DNA from: Nocardia transvalensis
GTDB lineage: Bacteria; Actinomycetota; Actinomycetes; Mycobacteriales; Mycobacteriaceae
Assembly: GCF_015477765.1 (NCBI RefSeq)
Contig: NZ_JADLQQ010000004.1
Coordinates: forward strand, 620,001-684,000
Reading direction: 5' to 3'
Length of the DNA stretch: 64,000 bases
Positions 43,032 to 52,193 of the stretch are shown in pieces. The translations under genes and the position numbers were made by a program. A model generated the notes under the pieces. It searched no databases. It was not told the origin of the DNA and saw only the letters and a list, made by a program, of their open reading frames with translations. Numbering within the stretch: position 1 is the stretch's first letter; each line of letters begins with the position of its first letter.

Positions 43032-44336
43032 TCAGTACGTGGGCGTGTGCAGGCTGCGCAGGCAAGCCAGCAGGCTGCGTGCCTGGACGTTCACGTAGTG
43101 GCTGTGCCGGAGCAGATCGGTCAGCTGGTGCGGCGCGATCCAGCGGTAGTCCGGGTATTCGTCTTCGACACGGACACCGAGGTCGGTCTGCACTATGAGG
43201 TAGCGAGTTCGTGCATGGTAGAAACGCCCGCCCTCCTCCGACTGGATTGCCCCGAACAGCACCTGGTGCCTGGACGCACCCAGCACCTGGTCGAGGAACG
43301 GCGGGCGGGCAGCTTTGGGAAGGTGCGGCAAGTTGCTCGGAGCGCACTGCACGGTCGGTGCCAGTTCGGCGACGTCGACACAACCGGGCTCAGTTCGGGC
43401 GTGCGCCAGCACATGCAGCACTCCATCGATCCGGTTGACCAGGAACGCGACGAGCCCCATGCCGTGCGGCCTGAACATCGGCTGGCACCACTGGTCGACC
43501 TCACGGGCGCTCGTCTTCACCTGGACCCCTATGACATCGAAGAACGCGCCTGTGCTGTGGCGGATTCCGGCGTCGTCGACATGCCAGTCGGTGAGGTCGC
43601 GCAGCCCGATCCGTTCGGTGCCGAGCTCGGTACTGGTGCGGATGTCCGTGATCCACTCGAGGATGTCGTCCATGTGGTGTCTGCTGCCCGCGGCCGGCTC
43701 CCTGAATGGCAAGCACGACAACACGGTCCGGGTGTCCATGTTGACCATGTCGTCCACCGCGAGCATTCGGCATACCGCGCCGAGTGGCAGCCATCGGAAT
43801 CCGTCGATCGCCGTGACGTCGTCGGTGGTCTCCACGACCATATTGCGATTGCGCTTACGGAAGAACCAGGCTCCCTGCTCGGACTGGCGCACGTCAGTGA
43901 CCAGCTTGCTACCGGAGGTGTCCTGGAAGTACTCGAGATAGGGCACGGCACGGCCACCGTGAACCCTCGTGTAGTTGCTGCGTGTGGCTTGGACCGTAGG
44001 CGAGAGCTGGAGTCCGTTGTGGTTGCCTGGCTCGGCCTTGGCCTGTAACAGCAGGTGCGGCACGCCGTCGATCCGCTTGGCAAGGATGCCGAGGATGCCG
44101 ACCTCGGGCTGATGGATGATGGGCTGGTCCCAGTGCGGCACCGGCCCGTTCGGCCGATCGACCCTCAGGCCGTGGACGGTGAAGAACTTGCCGCTGCGAT
44201 GCCGGATATCGTCGGTCTCCGGATCGTGCTGCCAGCCGGATAGGCCGGCCAGCGGCACGATGGCGGTGCTCATCCGCCTGCGCTTGGCGATATCGGCCAG
44301 CCATGACTGGACAGTGGCAGCCGACTTCTCCGTCAT
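43032..44336 (-). CDS. NDP-hexose 2,3-dehydratase (TylX3/EvaA-like)
   Basis: 434 residues made of two tandem homologous halves (each with '[14 protein letters not shown]'-like and 'VDQW-QP' blocks, and an 'A-PGC/GN-V-L-PTVQ' block at ~residues 105 and ~310), as in this family. Removes the C-2 hydroxyl of NDP-4-keto-6-deoxyglucose to give the 3,4-diketo-2-deoxy intermediate, the entry to 2-deoxy sugars. An alternative start at Met22 is possible. It heads a leftward operon with the aminotransferase and is divergent from an N-methyltransferase across an AT-rich site. Confidence 0.9.
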   Translation of the reverse strand: MTEKSAATVQSWLADIAKRRRMSTAIVPLAGLSGWQHDPETDDIRHRSGKFFTVHGLRVDRPNGPVPHWDQPIIHQPEVGILGILAKRIDGVPHLLLQAKAEPGNHNGLQLSPTVQATRSNYTRVHGGRAVPYLEYFQDTSGSKLVTDVRQSEQGAWFFRKRNRNMVVETTDDVTAIDGFRWLPLGAVCRMLAVDDMVNMDTRTVLSCLPFREPAAGSRHHMDDILEWITDIRTSTELGTERIGLRDLTDWHVDDAGIRHSTGAFFDVIGVQVKTSAREVDQWCQPMFRPHGMGLVAFLVNRIDGVLHVLAHARTEPGCVDVAELAPTVQCAPSNLPHLPKAARPPFLDQVLGASRHQVLFGAIQSEEGGRFYHARTRYLIVQTDLGVRVEDEYPDYRWIAPHQLTDLLRHSHYVNVQARSLLACLRSLHTPTY

Positions 44337-44449
44337 GCATGTGCTCCCGTGTCACCTGCCCCAGCGAGCAGCTCGTTGGCGGCGGACCCCGCAGATGTTG
44401 AGCAACGCGCTGCCCTGCATGGTGGACCATTCGTCGGATCACCGAACTC

Positions 44450-44478
44450 TTTCACTATACTATTAGTTAGTAAAACTC
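44450..44478. promoter_or_regulatory. AT-rich dyad site 1 (dehydratase / N-methyltransferase divergent gap)
   Basis: TTTCACTATACTATTAGT followed by TAGTAAAAC. TTTCACT and AGTAAAA are imperfect inverted halves, and ACTA-N6-TAGT is nested. Also holds a -10-like TATACT. Aligns without gaps to sites 2 and 4. Confidence 0.6.
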
Positions 44479-44584
44479 CGTCAGGATTCGGGGATTCTGC
44501 GCTGGTGACCGTGGGATCGCGGCAACTTTCCGTACCTGACTTTAGTATCTGATAGCCTTTTAGAGCTCTGGAATCGCTAGCATC

Positions 44585-45316
44585 ATGTGGACGCACGACA
44601 CTATCTACAGCAACGACTACGTCGACGTCTATGCCGCGATCCATGCCTCCCGTGGCTGGGACTGGCGTGCCGAGGCGGAGGACATCGCCGCCGAGGTGCG
44701 CCGCCACAATCCGGATGCTGGTTCGTTGTTGGACGTGGCCTGCGGAACCGGCAACCACCTTGCCGAGTTCAGCAGGCTTTTCGAGCGGACGGCGGGCGTC
44801 GACCTGTCGGCGGGCATGCGCTCGGTGGCTGCCCGGACAAGCCCCGACAGCACGGTTTTCGCGGGCGATATGCGCACGTTCGATGTGCCGGGCCGGTTCG
44901 ATGCCGTGACTTGCTTGTCCTACAGCATCGGGTATATGCGCACGGTCGAGGAACTGCACAAGGCCATCGCCCGCATGACGGTCCACCTTGCCCCGGGCGG
45001 TGTTCTGGTGGTCGAGCCGTGGTGGTCGCCGGAGACCTTTTTGGACCACTACGTGTCGGCCGGCCTGCACCAGGAGGACGGACGGGCGATCAGCCGAGTG
45101 TCCTACTCGGAGCGAATCGGTTCGGTCTGCCGCATGACGGTGCACCTGACCGTGGCTGACCATACCGGCATCCGCTCGTTCACGGAATACGAGATGCTCA
45201 CGCTGTTTCGGGACGGCGACTATGAAACAGCTTTTCGTGCGGCCGGTCTCACGGTCGAGATGCACCAGCGGCCGGCGACCGGGCGACGTCGACTGGTCGG
45301 CGTGCTGAACCGCTGA
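44585..45316 (+). CDS. NDP-amino-sugar N-methyltransferase, DesVI/TylM1-like (copy 1)
   Basis: 243 residues. SAM motif 'LLDVACGTGNHLAEF', acidic loop 'AGVDLSAGM', 'GDMRTFDVPGRFDAVTCL' and the family mark 'VVEPWWSPETFLDHY'. DesVI-type enzymes add one or two methyl groups to C-3 or C-4 amino groups. It is one of three paralogues here (others at 54021 and 59770). No clear Shine-Dalgarno precedes the ATG. Confidence 0.85.
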   Translation: MWTHDTIYSNDYVDVYAAIHASRGWDWRAEAEDIAAEVRRHNPDAGSLLDVACGTGNHLAEFSRLFERTAGVDLSAGMRSVAARTSPDSTVFAGDMRTFDVPGRFDAVTCLSYSIGYMRTVEELHKAIARMTVHLAPGGVLVVEPWWSPETFLDHYVSAGLHQEDGRAISRVSYSERIGSVCRMTVHLTVADHTGIRSFTEYEMLTLFRDGDYETAFRAAGLTVEMHQRPATGRRRLVGVLNR

Positions 45317-45327
45317 CGCGAAGCCGT

Positions 45328-46464
45328 TCAGCCGGACACGATGTCCAGGATGGCCCTAGCCGTTGCCGCGGGTGAAGGCAGCGCCGCGTTCTCAGCGTGT
45401 ACCTCGTTCGTCGCACGACGCAAGCCGTCGTCGTGGATGAGCGCCTCGATCATCACCGGGTCGACAAGGTCGGACGAACCGGCGAAGCCGATGTTGCGCT
45501 CTCGCACTGCGGCGCAGGTGATGTGGTGCATGAGGTTGGCGGGGTCGTGCGCTATGAGCTGCGGTACATTGGCCGCCACCGCGGTCATCACGTTGCCACC
45601 ACCGCCGTGGTGGATCAGTGCAGTACAGGTGCGCAGCAGCGACGCCAGCGGAGTCCAGCCGACCCGCTGGAAGTTCGGGGGCAAGTTGCCGAGCGGTTCG
45701 AGATCGACATCGCCAACCGCGAGCACGAAGTCGGCGTCGACTCGGGCACCCGCCTCGACGATGGATGCCAGCGACCCGAGACCGAACCCTTGCAGCTCCG
45801 TGGTTCCCATCGAAACGGCGATGCGCGGCCGGATGGTGGGTGGCGCGGGCAGTCGCCCGGGCACCACGGTTCCCCCGCTGTAGGGGACCCAGCGCATGAA
45901 ACGCCCCTCGGACTGCCGGTTCAGCAGGCTCGGTGGGTAGAACTCCAGCGTCACGGTGGGTTTGCCCGCGTGGGCGTGGTACGGCGCGGACAGGTCGGCC
46001 AGGTGCTCGGCGATGGCTTCGTGTGTCCGGCCGGTACGGAAGCCGCCCAGGTTCTGTTGTACCGACGGCACCCCGCACCGGTCCGCGGCCAGCAGCCCGA
46101 CCGTCGTTGCCTGGTCGTAGATGACCAGGCCAGGCTGCCAGTCGTCGGCCAGTGCAATGGTGCCCTCGACCAGCGGGCGATTGACCGCCGCCAGCCCGAC
46201 CGCCCACTCCTCCAGATCGATCATCGGTTTGACCATCTCGGCACCCAGCATGTCCGGATGCTCAGTGGCCACCCACTCGGTGACAGTGTTCATGTCGAAA
46301 TCGGGTGCGACATCGACAATCTCCAGGCCGGCCAAGGCGGCGTCGGCGGCGCAGTCCGCGATGGCGACCAGCACCTCGTGCCCGTCGGCGCGCAACGCCC
46401 ATGCAATAGGCACCAATGGCAAGAAGTGGCTGATTCCCGGGTGAGAACAGAACAGCACGCGCAC
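45328..46464 (-). CDS. Glycosyltransferase, GT1 family (antibiotic type), copy 1
   Basis: 378 residues of GT-B fold. N-terminal 'CSHPGISHFLPLVPIAWALR' and C-terminal nucleotide-sugar site 'ALIHHGGGGNVMTAVAANVPQ' are typical of enzymes that attach deoxysugars to polyketides. The catalytic-region His in 'GISHFLP' is present. GTG start with AAAGGG lying in the stop codon region of the upstream glycosyltransferase, so the two are coupled (4-bp gap). Acceptor unknown. Confidence 0.88.
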   Translation of the reverse strand: MRVLFCSHPGISHFLPLVPIAWALRADGHEVLVAIADCAADAALAGLEIVDVAPDFDMNTVTEWVATEHPDMLGAEMVKPMIDLEEWAVGLAAVNRPLVEGTIALADDWQPGLVIYDQATTVGLLAADRCGVPSVQQNLGGFRTGRTHEAIAEHLADLSAPYHAHAGKPTVTLEFYPPSLLNRQSEGRFMRWVPYSGGTVVPGRLPAPPTIRPRIAVSMGTTELQGFGLGSLASIVEAGARVDADFVLAVGDVDLEPLGNLPPNFQRVGWTPLASLLRTCTALIHHGGGGNVMTAVAANVPQLIAHDPANLMHHITCAAVRERNIGFAGSSDLVDPVMIEALIHDDGLRRATNEVHAENAALPSPAATARAILDIVSG

Positions 46465-46468
46465 CGCG

Positions 46469-47629
46469 TCACCCTTTCGTGATCACGTGGTTCGTCAGCC
46501 GTGCGGCGATGTCCGCCGGGGACGGCAGTGCGGCGACCTCCGCCGCGACCTCGGCGGTCGCCCGCCGGAGCGTGTCGTCGGTGAGCAGCCGCTCCAGTTG
46601 GCCGGGCGTGATCTCTCCGGCTGAGGTGGAGATTCCGATGCCACGGTCGCGCACCGCATTTCCCATGATCTGTGCCGCCGGGTCGAGGTCCATGCGCACA
46701 ACCATCTGCGGAATGCCCGCGTTGATAGCCGTCAGGATCGAGCCGCCACCACCGTGGTGCACGACCGCAGCACAGGTACGGAAAAGTTCGGTGTACGGGA
46801 ACCACCGGCCGAGGGACCGCACGTTGGGCGGCAACGAGCCGAGCCGTTCGACGGACGCTTCGCCCAGTGCGATCAGGAAGTCTGCGTCGACCGCGGCCGC
46901 TGCGGCGACCACTGCCTCGAGCGCATCCAGACCGTAGTAGTCCGGCGAGAACCCGCTGCCCAGCGTCAATGCGATCCGCGGCTTTTCCGGTCGCGTGGGC
47001 AGTTCACTGCCCAGCACGCCACCGCCGTTGAACGGGGCGCCGCCCATGAACCAGCCGTCGGTCGGCACGCTGAGCATGCTCGGCGGGATCACCTCGATGG
47101 TCGCCAGAGGTGGCGGCAACTCCTGTGGGACCCTGTACTTCTCGCATTCCTCGGCGAGCAGCGCCGCGGTGGCCCGGTGCGTCTCGCCGGTGGCCATGAT
47201 GGCGATGTTCTGTTGCACGGCAGGCACTCCGAGCCGCGCGGCTGCCATCAGCCCCACCGTGGCGGTCTGCTCGTAGACGACCAGTTCCGGCTGCCACCGG
47301 TCGGCGAGCTCCATGGTTCCCGCGATCAACGGACGGTTGATGGCGGCGAACATGGGCGCGCGGGGCGCGATCGTCATGTCCGGCGTGAGGGTGACGTTCC
47401 AGGCGGAGTCGAAGAACTCCGGGTCGTCGCGCAGCACTTTGCTGGTCACCGCGACTGCGTCGTAGCCGGGGGCGACGTCGACTACCGGCAGGCCCGCACG
47501 TGCCGCGACCTCCGCGTGCTCGGCCAGTCCGACCATCACCTCGTGACCCGCTGCCCGCAAAGCCAGTGTCAGTGGCACGACAGGCAGGAAATGCCCGACG
47601 GCGGGAACGGTGGTAACCAGGATGCGCAT
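46469..47629 (-). CDS. Glycosyltransferase, GT1 family (antibiotic type), copy 2
   Basis: 386 residues, clearly paralogous to the downstream enzyme: 'TTVPAVGHFLPVVPLTLALR' N-terminus and 'AVVHHGGGGSILTAINAGIPQ' donor site. ATG at 47629 is preferred over an upstream in-frame start because GAGAGGACG precedes it and homology begins there. Tandem glycosyltransferases suggest a disaccharide or two attachment points. Confidence 0.88.
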   Translation of the reverse strand: MRILVTTVPAVGHFLPVVPLTLALRAAGHEVMVGLAEHAEVAARAGLPVVDVAPGYDAVAVTSKVLRDDPEFFDSAWNVTLTPDMTIAPRAPMFAAINRPLIAGTMELADRWQPELVVYEQTATVGLMAAARLGVPAVQQNIAIMATGETHRATAALLAEECEKYRVPQELPPPLATIEVIPPSMLSVPTDGWFMGGAPFNGGGVLGSELPTRPEKPRIALTLGSGFSPDYYGLDALEAVVAAAAAVDADFLIALGEASVERLGSLPPNVRSLGRWFPYTELFRTCAAVVHHGGGGSILTAINAGIPQMVVRMDLDPAAQIMGNAVRDRGIGISTSAGEITPGQLERLLTDDTLRRATAEVAAEVAALPSPADIAARLTNHVITKG

Positions 47630-47665
47630 GGCGACGTCCTCTCGGCCGGCTGCGCAGTGACGAGG

Positions 47666-47694
47666 TATCACTATATACTATGGCAGTGAAATAG
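47666..47694. promoter_or_regulatory. AT-rich dyad site 2 (glycosyltransferase / ABC permease divergent gap)
   Basis: TATCACTATATACTATGGC then AGTGAAATA: TCACT-N12-AGTGA are perfect inverted 5-mers. Same length and layout as sites 1 and 4. Includes TATACT. Confidence 0.6.
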
Positions 47695-47878
47695 AACTAT
47701 GACGCAAACCAAGTCGCTTGATCACGGTCGTGCAGGCATCTGGCTTAGGGGATAAGGTTTTTCGCTCTCCGCGGGTCCGCCTGATCCGGTGCGTACGGCC
47801 TCGAAACTTCAACTACTTGTGTCGAGGACCGCTAGACCTCCGACGGCGCACCTCTGTGAAGCGAAAGGACATGCGGCG

Positions 47879-48721
47879 ATGAGCCTCGTGGTATCTCATA
47901 GCGGACCCGGCCCCACCATGCACGAGTTTCTGTTGACCCGGGAGCGGCCGCCGCAAGCGGGTGCGCTGGCGGCATCGGCGGCGTTCGCGTGGCGGTCGGT
48001 CCGCAAAATCAAGCATGTCCCCGACACGATGTTCGATGCGGTCGTCCAGCCGATCGTCTTCCTGGTGCTGGTCACCTACGGCTTCGGCGGCGCCATCGCC
48101 GGATCACCGCGGGAGTACCTGCAGTTCTTCACGCCCGGTGTTGCGCTGCTCGCGGTCGTCATGATCAGCATGAGCACCGGGTTCGCAATGAACAAGGACA
48201 TGGCCTCCGGCCTTTTCGACCGGGTGCGGACGCTTCCTGTGCGGCCCCTCTCGGTACTGACCGGCCCGATCCTCGCCGATACGGTCCGGTACCTGCTGTC
48301 CACGGTCGTGGCCGTATCGATCGGTCTGCTGCTGGGGTTCCGGCCGTCGGGTGGCGTCCTGGGGGTGCTGCTGGCGGCGCTGTTCCTGCAGCTGTTCGCG
48401 TTCAGCCTGTCATGGGTGTGGACGTGGATCGGAATCGTGGCACGGGCCCCGGGTACCGCGGAGAGCGTGATCATGATGGTGAACTCGGTCGTGTTGTTCG
48501 GCAGCAGCATCCTCGCGCCGGTGGAGACCATGCCCGGCTGGGTACGGTTCATCGTGCAGCTCAACCCGGTCTCGCATGCTGCAGACGTGACCCGTGGCCT
48601 GATGCACGGAACCATCACCATGAGCCAGCTCTGGGTGGGCCTGCTGCTCTGTGCCGGGCTCAGCGCGGTGTTCGCGCCACTGGCGTTGGGTGCCTTCACC
48701 AAACGCCGCCGAGTCGGCTGA
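47879..48721 (+). CDS. ABC-2 type exporter permease, DrrB-like (copy 1)
   Basis: 280 residues with about six membrane helices after a ~45-residue cytoplasmic start; '[17 protein letters not shown]' and 'LAPVETMPGWVRFIVQLNPVSH' are the DrrB-family blocks. Forms the membrane channel of a daunorubicin-type exporter. No ATPase gene is adjacent; the only one is at 52194. ATG at 47879 is chosen for the GAAAGGA just upstream. Confidence 0.85.
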   Translation: MSLVVSHSGPGPTMHEFLLTRERPPQAGALAASAAFAWRSVRKIKHVPDTMFDAVVQPIVFLVLVTYGFGGAIAGSPREYLQFFTPGVALLAVVMISMSTGFAMNKDMASGLFDRVRTLPVRPLSVLTGPILADTVRYLLSTVVAVSIGLLLGFRPSGGVLGVLLAALFLQLFAFSLSWVWTWIGIVARAPGTAESVIMMVNSVVLFGSSILAPVETMPGWVRFIVQLNPVSHAADVTRGLMHGTITMSQLWVGLLLCAGLSAVFAPLALGAFTKRRRVG

Positions 48722-48733
48722 AGGAGCAGACAG

Positions 48734-49186
48734 ATGAGCGACGCACTGCATTCTCCGGACCTGTCGGACCGGCCGTACGCCACGACGGTCGAACACAACA
48801 CCAGCGCGCCGCCATCGGCGGTCTACCGCGCGTTCACGGAGAAGTTCGACCAGTGGTTCGCCGAGCCCGGTGCGATCCGGATGCGGGCCGAAGTGGATGC
48901 CCCGTATTTCTTCGAGACGTTTCACGAAGGCTCTCGGCATCCCCATTACGGGAGGGTCCTCGCCGTGCGGAAGGATCGGTTGTTCGAGATTACCTGGCTC
49001 AACGAGGCAGGCACGCACGGGGTCGAGACCGTGCTGCGCGTCGAGATCGAGCCGGACGGCGACGGTTCGCGTCTTCGTTTGACTCACAAGGGTTTCCGTG
49101 ACGAGAAGACGAGCACCGAGCACGGGGAGGCGTGGGAGTTCCTGCTACGTGACCGGCTCGATCCGATGCTGGCGCGTTCCGGCTGA
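48734..49186 (+). CDS. SRPBCC/AHSA1-like protein (copy 1)
   Basis: 150 residues of START/AHSA1-like helix-grip fold: 'TTVEHNTSAPPSAVYRAFTEKFDQWF' region and 'VLRVEIEPDGDGSRLRLTHKGF'. Such proteins bind hydrophobic ligands; some polyketide cyclases share the fold. Ligand unknown. Co-directional with the permease (12-bp gap) and the EF-hand gene. Confidence 0.75.
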   Translation: MSDALHSPDLSDRPYATTVEHNTSAPPSAVYRAFTEKFDQWFAEPGAIRMRAEVDAPYFFETFHEGSRHPHYGRVLAVRKDRLFEITWLNEAGTHGVETVLRVEIEPDGDGSRLRLTHKGFRDEKTSTEHGEAWEFLLRDRLDPMLARSG

Positions 49187-49205
49187 GTGCGAACAGGAGC
49201 AGATC

Positions 49206-49739
49206 ATGGGTTCAGCGTTGCGGACCGAGGAGTACGAGATGCTCTTCGACGCATTCGACACCGACCGGGACGGACTGATCGGCCAGGTGGACATCGACGT
49301 TCTGGTCCAGCGGTGGTGCGTCGCGCTGCATGTGCCACCGGGCACGCCGGCGTGGAGCCAGATCACCCGAAAGGCCAACCGGCTGTGGCAGGACCTGATC
49401 GGGCACTTCGACGAGGCGGGCGATAAGCGGGTCAGCAAACAGGAGTGGGTGGCGTCGCACGACCAGCCGGGGTTCATCGAGAACGCCGCGATTCCTTGGG
49501 CGGTCGGTGTTTTCGATGTCGGCGACCCGGAGGGCGAGGGACGTGTCTCGCTGCAGGCCTGGATGACGTGCCAGACCGTGACCGGCTGGGGCCAGGTGGA
49601 GAGCCTGGACATGTTCCTGCAGCTCGACGACGACCGCGACGGGTATGTGCAGCGCGACCGGTTCGTCGCCTATATAGAGGAGTTCTACAGCAACGCCGAG
49701 GACAGCGACCGCTGGTGGTCGGCACGCGCGGAGGCGTGA
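49206..49739 (+). CDS. EF-hand calcium-binding protein, calerythrin-like
   Basis: 177 residues, the same length as calerythrin. Loop 1 D18-T-D-R-D-G (18-29) and loop 2 D69-E-A-G-D-K (69-80) look usable, with acidic residues at position 12 (Asp29, Glu80). Loop 3 (~104-118) is expanded and degenerate. Loop 4 (131-142, DDDRDG) has Arg at position 12. So two or three functional sites are likely. No signal peptide, so cytoplasmic. Its job in a sugar cluster is unknown; calcium-dependent regulation or buffering is a guess. Stop abuts the convergent aminotransferase stop. Confidence 0.85.
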   Translation: MGSALRTEEYEMLFDAFDTDRDGLIGQVDIDVLVQRWCVALHVPPGTPAWSQITRKANRLWQDLIGHFDEAGDKRVSKQEWVASHDQPGFIENAAIPWAVGVFDVGDPEGEGRVSLQAWMTCQTVTGWGQVESLDMFLQLDDDRDGYVQRDRFVAYIEEFYSNAEDSDRWWSARAEA

Positions 49740-50867
49740 CTACCAGCCCGATCTGATGGTGTCGACAATGTGTTCACGGTCCTCGTCGGAGACCCACCAG
49801 CCGACCGGGATGTGCACGATCCGGTCGGCGACGCTGTCGAGACCGGGGAGAGGCTCTGCGTACCGCTCGACACAGCTGTGCAGATCGTTGCGGCGCGACA
49901 GCACTGTCGACATGATGTCCGCTGCTTCGAGCTTGCGCATGAACTCCGGGCGGTCGTCGACCTTGAGCGGGTACATCCAGAACGACGACTCTCGGTCGGC
50001 TGCCCGTTCGGTGTGTTCGAGGCCGGGCACGTTGGCCAGTTCCCGGTCGTAGAACGCGGCGTTCTTACGGTGCCGCTCGACCCTGGCGTCGACCGCTTCG
50101 AGGTTGGCAAGGCCGATCGCCCCGGACACCTCGTTCATCTGGAAGCGGTAGCCCCATTCGGGGACGTCGTAGTCGGCATGCACCCGATCGGCGGCACGGT
50201 CGATGCCGAACCAGCGCAATCGCTTGGCCCGCTCGTGCGATTGCGCGTCGGGCAGGACGACCAGCCCACCACTGCCGCTCGTCAGGTGCTTGATCGCCTG
50301 GAAGCTGAACACGGAAATGTTGCCCTGATTGCCGAGCGGTCGACCGCGGTACGTCGAACCCCACGCGTGCGCGCAGTCCTCGACGACGATCGGGCGCACG
50401 CCGTGCTGGGCCTCGGCTGCATCGAGCACCTGCCGCAGCCGGTCCTCGTCGACCGGGTAACCCATCCAGTGCACGAGGGAGATCGCCCGGGTGGCGGGGG
50501 TGATCTTGCTCGCCAGGTCGTCGAGGTCGATCGTAAGAGTCGCCGGGTCGATATCCACCCAGCGGATCCGCAAGCCGCAGGCCAGGATCGGCCAGTTCGT
50601 AGCTTCGAATGTCAGTGGGGTGCTCAGCACCTCCCCGTCCCGGGGCTCGTCACCACCTGTCACGGTCGTGGCCAATCGTAGGCCCAAGTGGATACCCGAG
50701 GTATTGGAGTCGACGGCGACGGCGTACGGGTTTCCTACCCGCCGCGCCAGTTCCCGTTCGAATTCGTCGACCACGGGCCCGTGTTCGAGCCGTCCGCTGT
50801 GCAGCACGTCGGCGACCCGGCGCAGCGCGCCGTCCGAGTCCATGGCGACCTTCAGGACCGGGATCAT
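49740..50867 (-). CDS. NDP-sugar aminotransferase, DegT family (4-aminotransferase-like)
   Basis: 375 residues. PLP Lys193 in 'SFQAIKHLTSGSGG', Asp164 in 'VVEDCAHAWGS', and 'GYRFQMNEVSGAIGLANLE'. The SFQAIKHLT-G-GG signature is that of perosamine-synthase/4-aminotransferase-type enzymes, distinct from the cluster's other aminotransferase. Predicts a 4-amino-4-deoxy sugar. Its start overlaps the glycosyltransferase stop (ATGA), so they are coupled and may serve the same sugar. Confidence 0.82.
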   Translation of the reverse strand: MIPVLKVAMDSDGALRRVADVLHSGRLEHGPVVDEFERELARRVGNPYAVAVDSNTSGIHLGLRLATTVTGGDEPRDGEVLSTPLTFEATNWPILACGLRIRWVDIDPATLTIDLDDLASKITPATRAISLVHWMGYPVDEDRLRQVLDAAEAQHGVRPIVVEDCAHAWGSTYRGRPLGNQGNISVFSFQAIKHLTSGSGGLVVLPDAQSHERAKRLRWFGIDRAADRVHADYDVPEWGYRFQMNEVSGAIGLANLEAVDARVERHRKNAAFYDRELANVPGLEHTERAADRESSFWMYPLKVDDRPEFMRKLEAADIMSTVLSRRNDLHSCVERYAEPLPGLDSVADRIVHIPVGWWVSDEDREHIVDTIRSGW

Positions 50868-52066
50868 GAGCTACGACCGATGTAGTCGACGATCTCGACG
50901 GCAGCGCGGGCAGCTCCACCGGACCCGTGGATCTCCCGGCGAATGTCCTCGATGCGCCTGCGGACCTCCTCGTCGGCGGCTATGTCGGACACGGCCTTAC
51001 GCAGCTCCTCGGCGCCGATGTCCGCGGCCAGCGCACGCCCGAGGCCCATTTCGACGACTCGACCTGCCGACACCTCGGCCTCAGCAGTGAAGTGGCTGAA
51101 CAACAGCATCGGGCAGCCGCGGTAAAGCGACTCCATCACGGCGCCGGTGCTGCCCTGGGTGACGAACACCGACGCGTACCGCAGCACGTCGAGGAAGGAG
51201 ATCCACTGGTGCACCTCGATGTTGGGAGGTAGCTCGCCGAGCACGGCCGGATCGAGTCGCTCGCCGATCACCAGCACGACATGCCACGGGGTGCCGTCGA
51301 AGGCGCGCACGCATGCCTGGAAGAAATCGGGATGCTCGTTCCACGTCGAGCCGAGCGACACGAGCAGGATCTGCGGATCGCCCGGCGGCGGCCGCCACTC
51401 CTGCTGGTCGAGGCGTGACGTTTCGATGGTCGGCCCGGTGAAGACGAAACGCTCGTCGAACGACTCCTCGGCGATCTGGAATGAGCGCGGGATGGACACG
51501 ATGTTGAAGTCGTCGATCCCATCCCAGAACTGTCGGATCGTTTCGTCCACGCCGAACTCTGCCAGCAGCCTCGTGATGTGCTCGCGGGTCGAATCGAAGT
51601 CCTCCGGGTAGCCCTGGTTCAGGTTCTGGCGCAAGTGTTCCCACACGGAGTACGTCTCGTTCGCCGCGAAGATGGGCGAGAGCCGCACACCGGGGCAGTT
51701 CAGCTTCGTGGCGAGCAGTTTGCCCGCAATGAAGTGGAAGACGTCGTAGAGCACGGCGTCGGGCTTGTCGAGCTCGGCAGCCTGCTCGGCGGCACGCAGG
51801 ATCGCCTCGTTGTCCTCGATGTAGACATTGTTGAGCAGTTCCTCCGCGTTCTCGGCATCCATCACGTCGGGAACGTGGAAATCTTCGAACGCCGACCGGT
51901 AGGTCACCAGGGCAGCGCCCGCACCGCTGACGGCATCTGCGAAGTCGGCGGAGGTCACGACGGTGACTCGGTGCCCCATCCGGACCAGCTCGCTCACTGT
52001 GCCGAGTGCTGGGAAGACGTGGCCGGTGCCGCCGACCACGGTGACGAGCAGGTGGTAGGACCGCAT
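50864..52066 (-). CDS. Glycosyltransferase, macrolide-type (MGT-like) GT1
   Basis: 400 residues, GT-B fold, a different branch from the tandem pair. 'VVGGTGHVFPALGTVSELVR' opens the acceptor domain. The donor-site segment reads 'VFVTQGSTGAVMESLYRG', where most relatives have THGG/HHGG; the conserved His is Gln here, and the usual 'AEQ' further on is altered ('FTAEAEVSAGRV'). Activity may be altered or need a partner protein. An upstream ATG at 52087 exists, but GAGGGGGG directly precedes 52066. Confidence 0.8.
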   Translation of the reverse strand: MRSYHLLVTVVGGTGHVFPALGTVSELVRMGHRVTVVTSADFADAVSGAGAALVTYRSAFEDFHVPDVMDAENAEELLNNVYIEDNEAILRAAEQAAELDKPDAVLYDVFHFIAGKLLATKLNCPGVRLSPIFAANETYSVWEHLRQNLNQGYPEDFDSTREHITRLLAEFGVDETIRQFWDGIDDFNIVSIPRSFQIAEESFDERFVFTGPTIETSRLDQQEWRPPPGDPQILLVSLGSTWNEHPDFFQACVRAFDGTPWHVVLVIGERLDPAVLGELPPNIEVHQWISFLDVLRYASVFVTQGSTGAVMESLYRGCPMLLFSHFTAEAEVSAGRVVEMGLGRALAADIGAEELRKAVSDIAADEEVRRRIEDIRREIHGSGGAARAAVEIVDYIGRSS

Positions 52067-52124
52067 GGTGCCCCCCTCGGAGGTCATACCGGGGATGTCG
52101 GCAGAATGGTTCGAGTTTTCCTTC

Positions 52125-52151
52125 CTATTGATACCATAAACATATAGCGAT
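52125..52151. promoter_or_regulatory. AT-rich site 3 (glycosyltransferase / ABC ATPase divergent gap)
   Basis: CTATTGATACCATAAACATATAG: CTAT and ATAG ends form a short dyad. On the minus strand it reads CGCTATATGTTTATGGT, similar to site 4 with one base shift. Weaker member of the group. Confidence 0.45.
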
Positions 52152-52193
52152 CTACGCTACAACTGGCGACGCGGTCACTGGGAGGGAACCACC

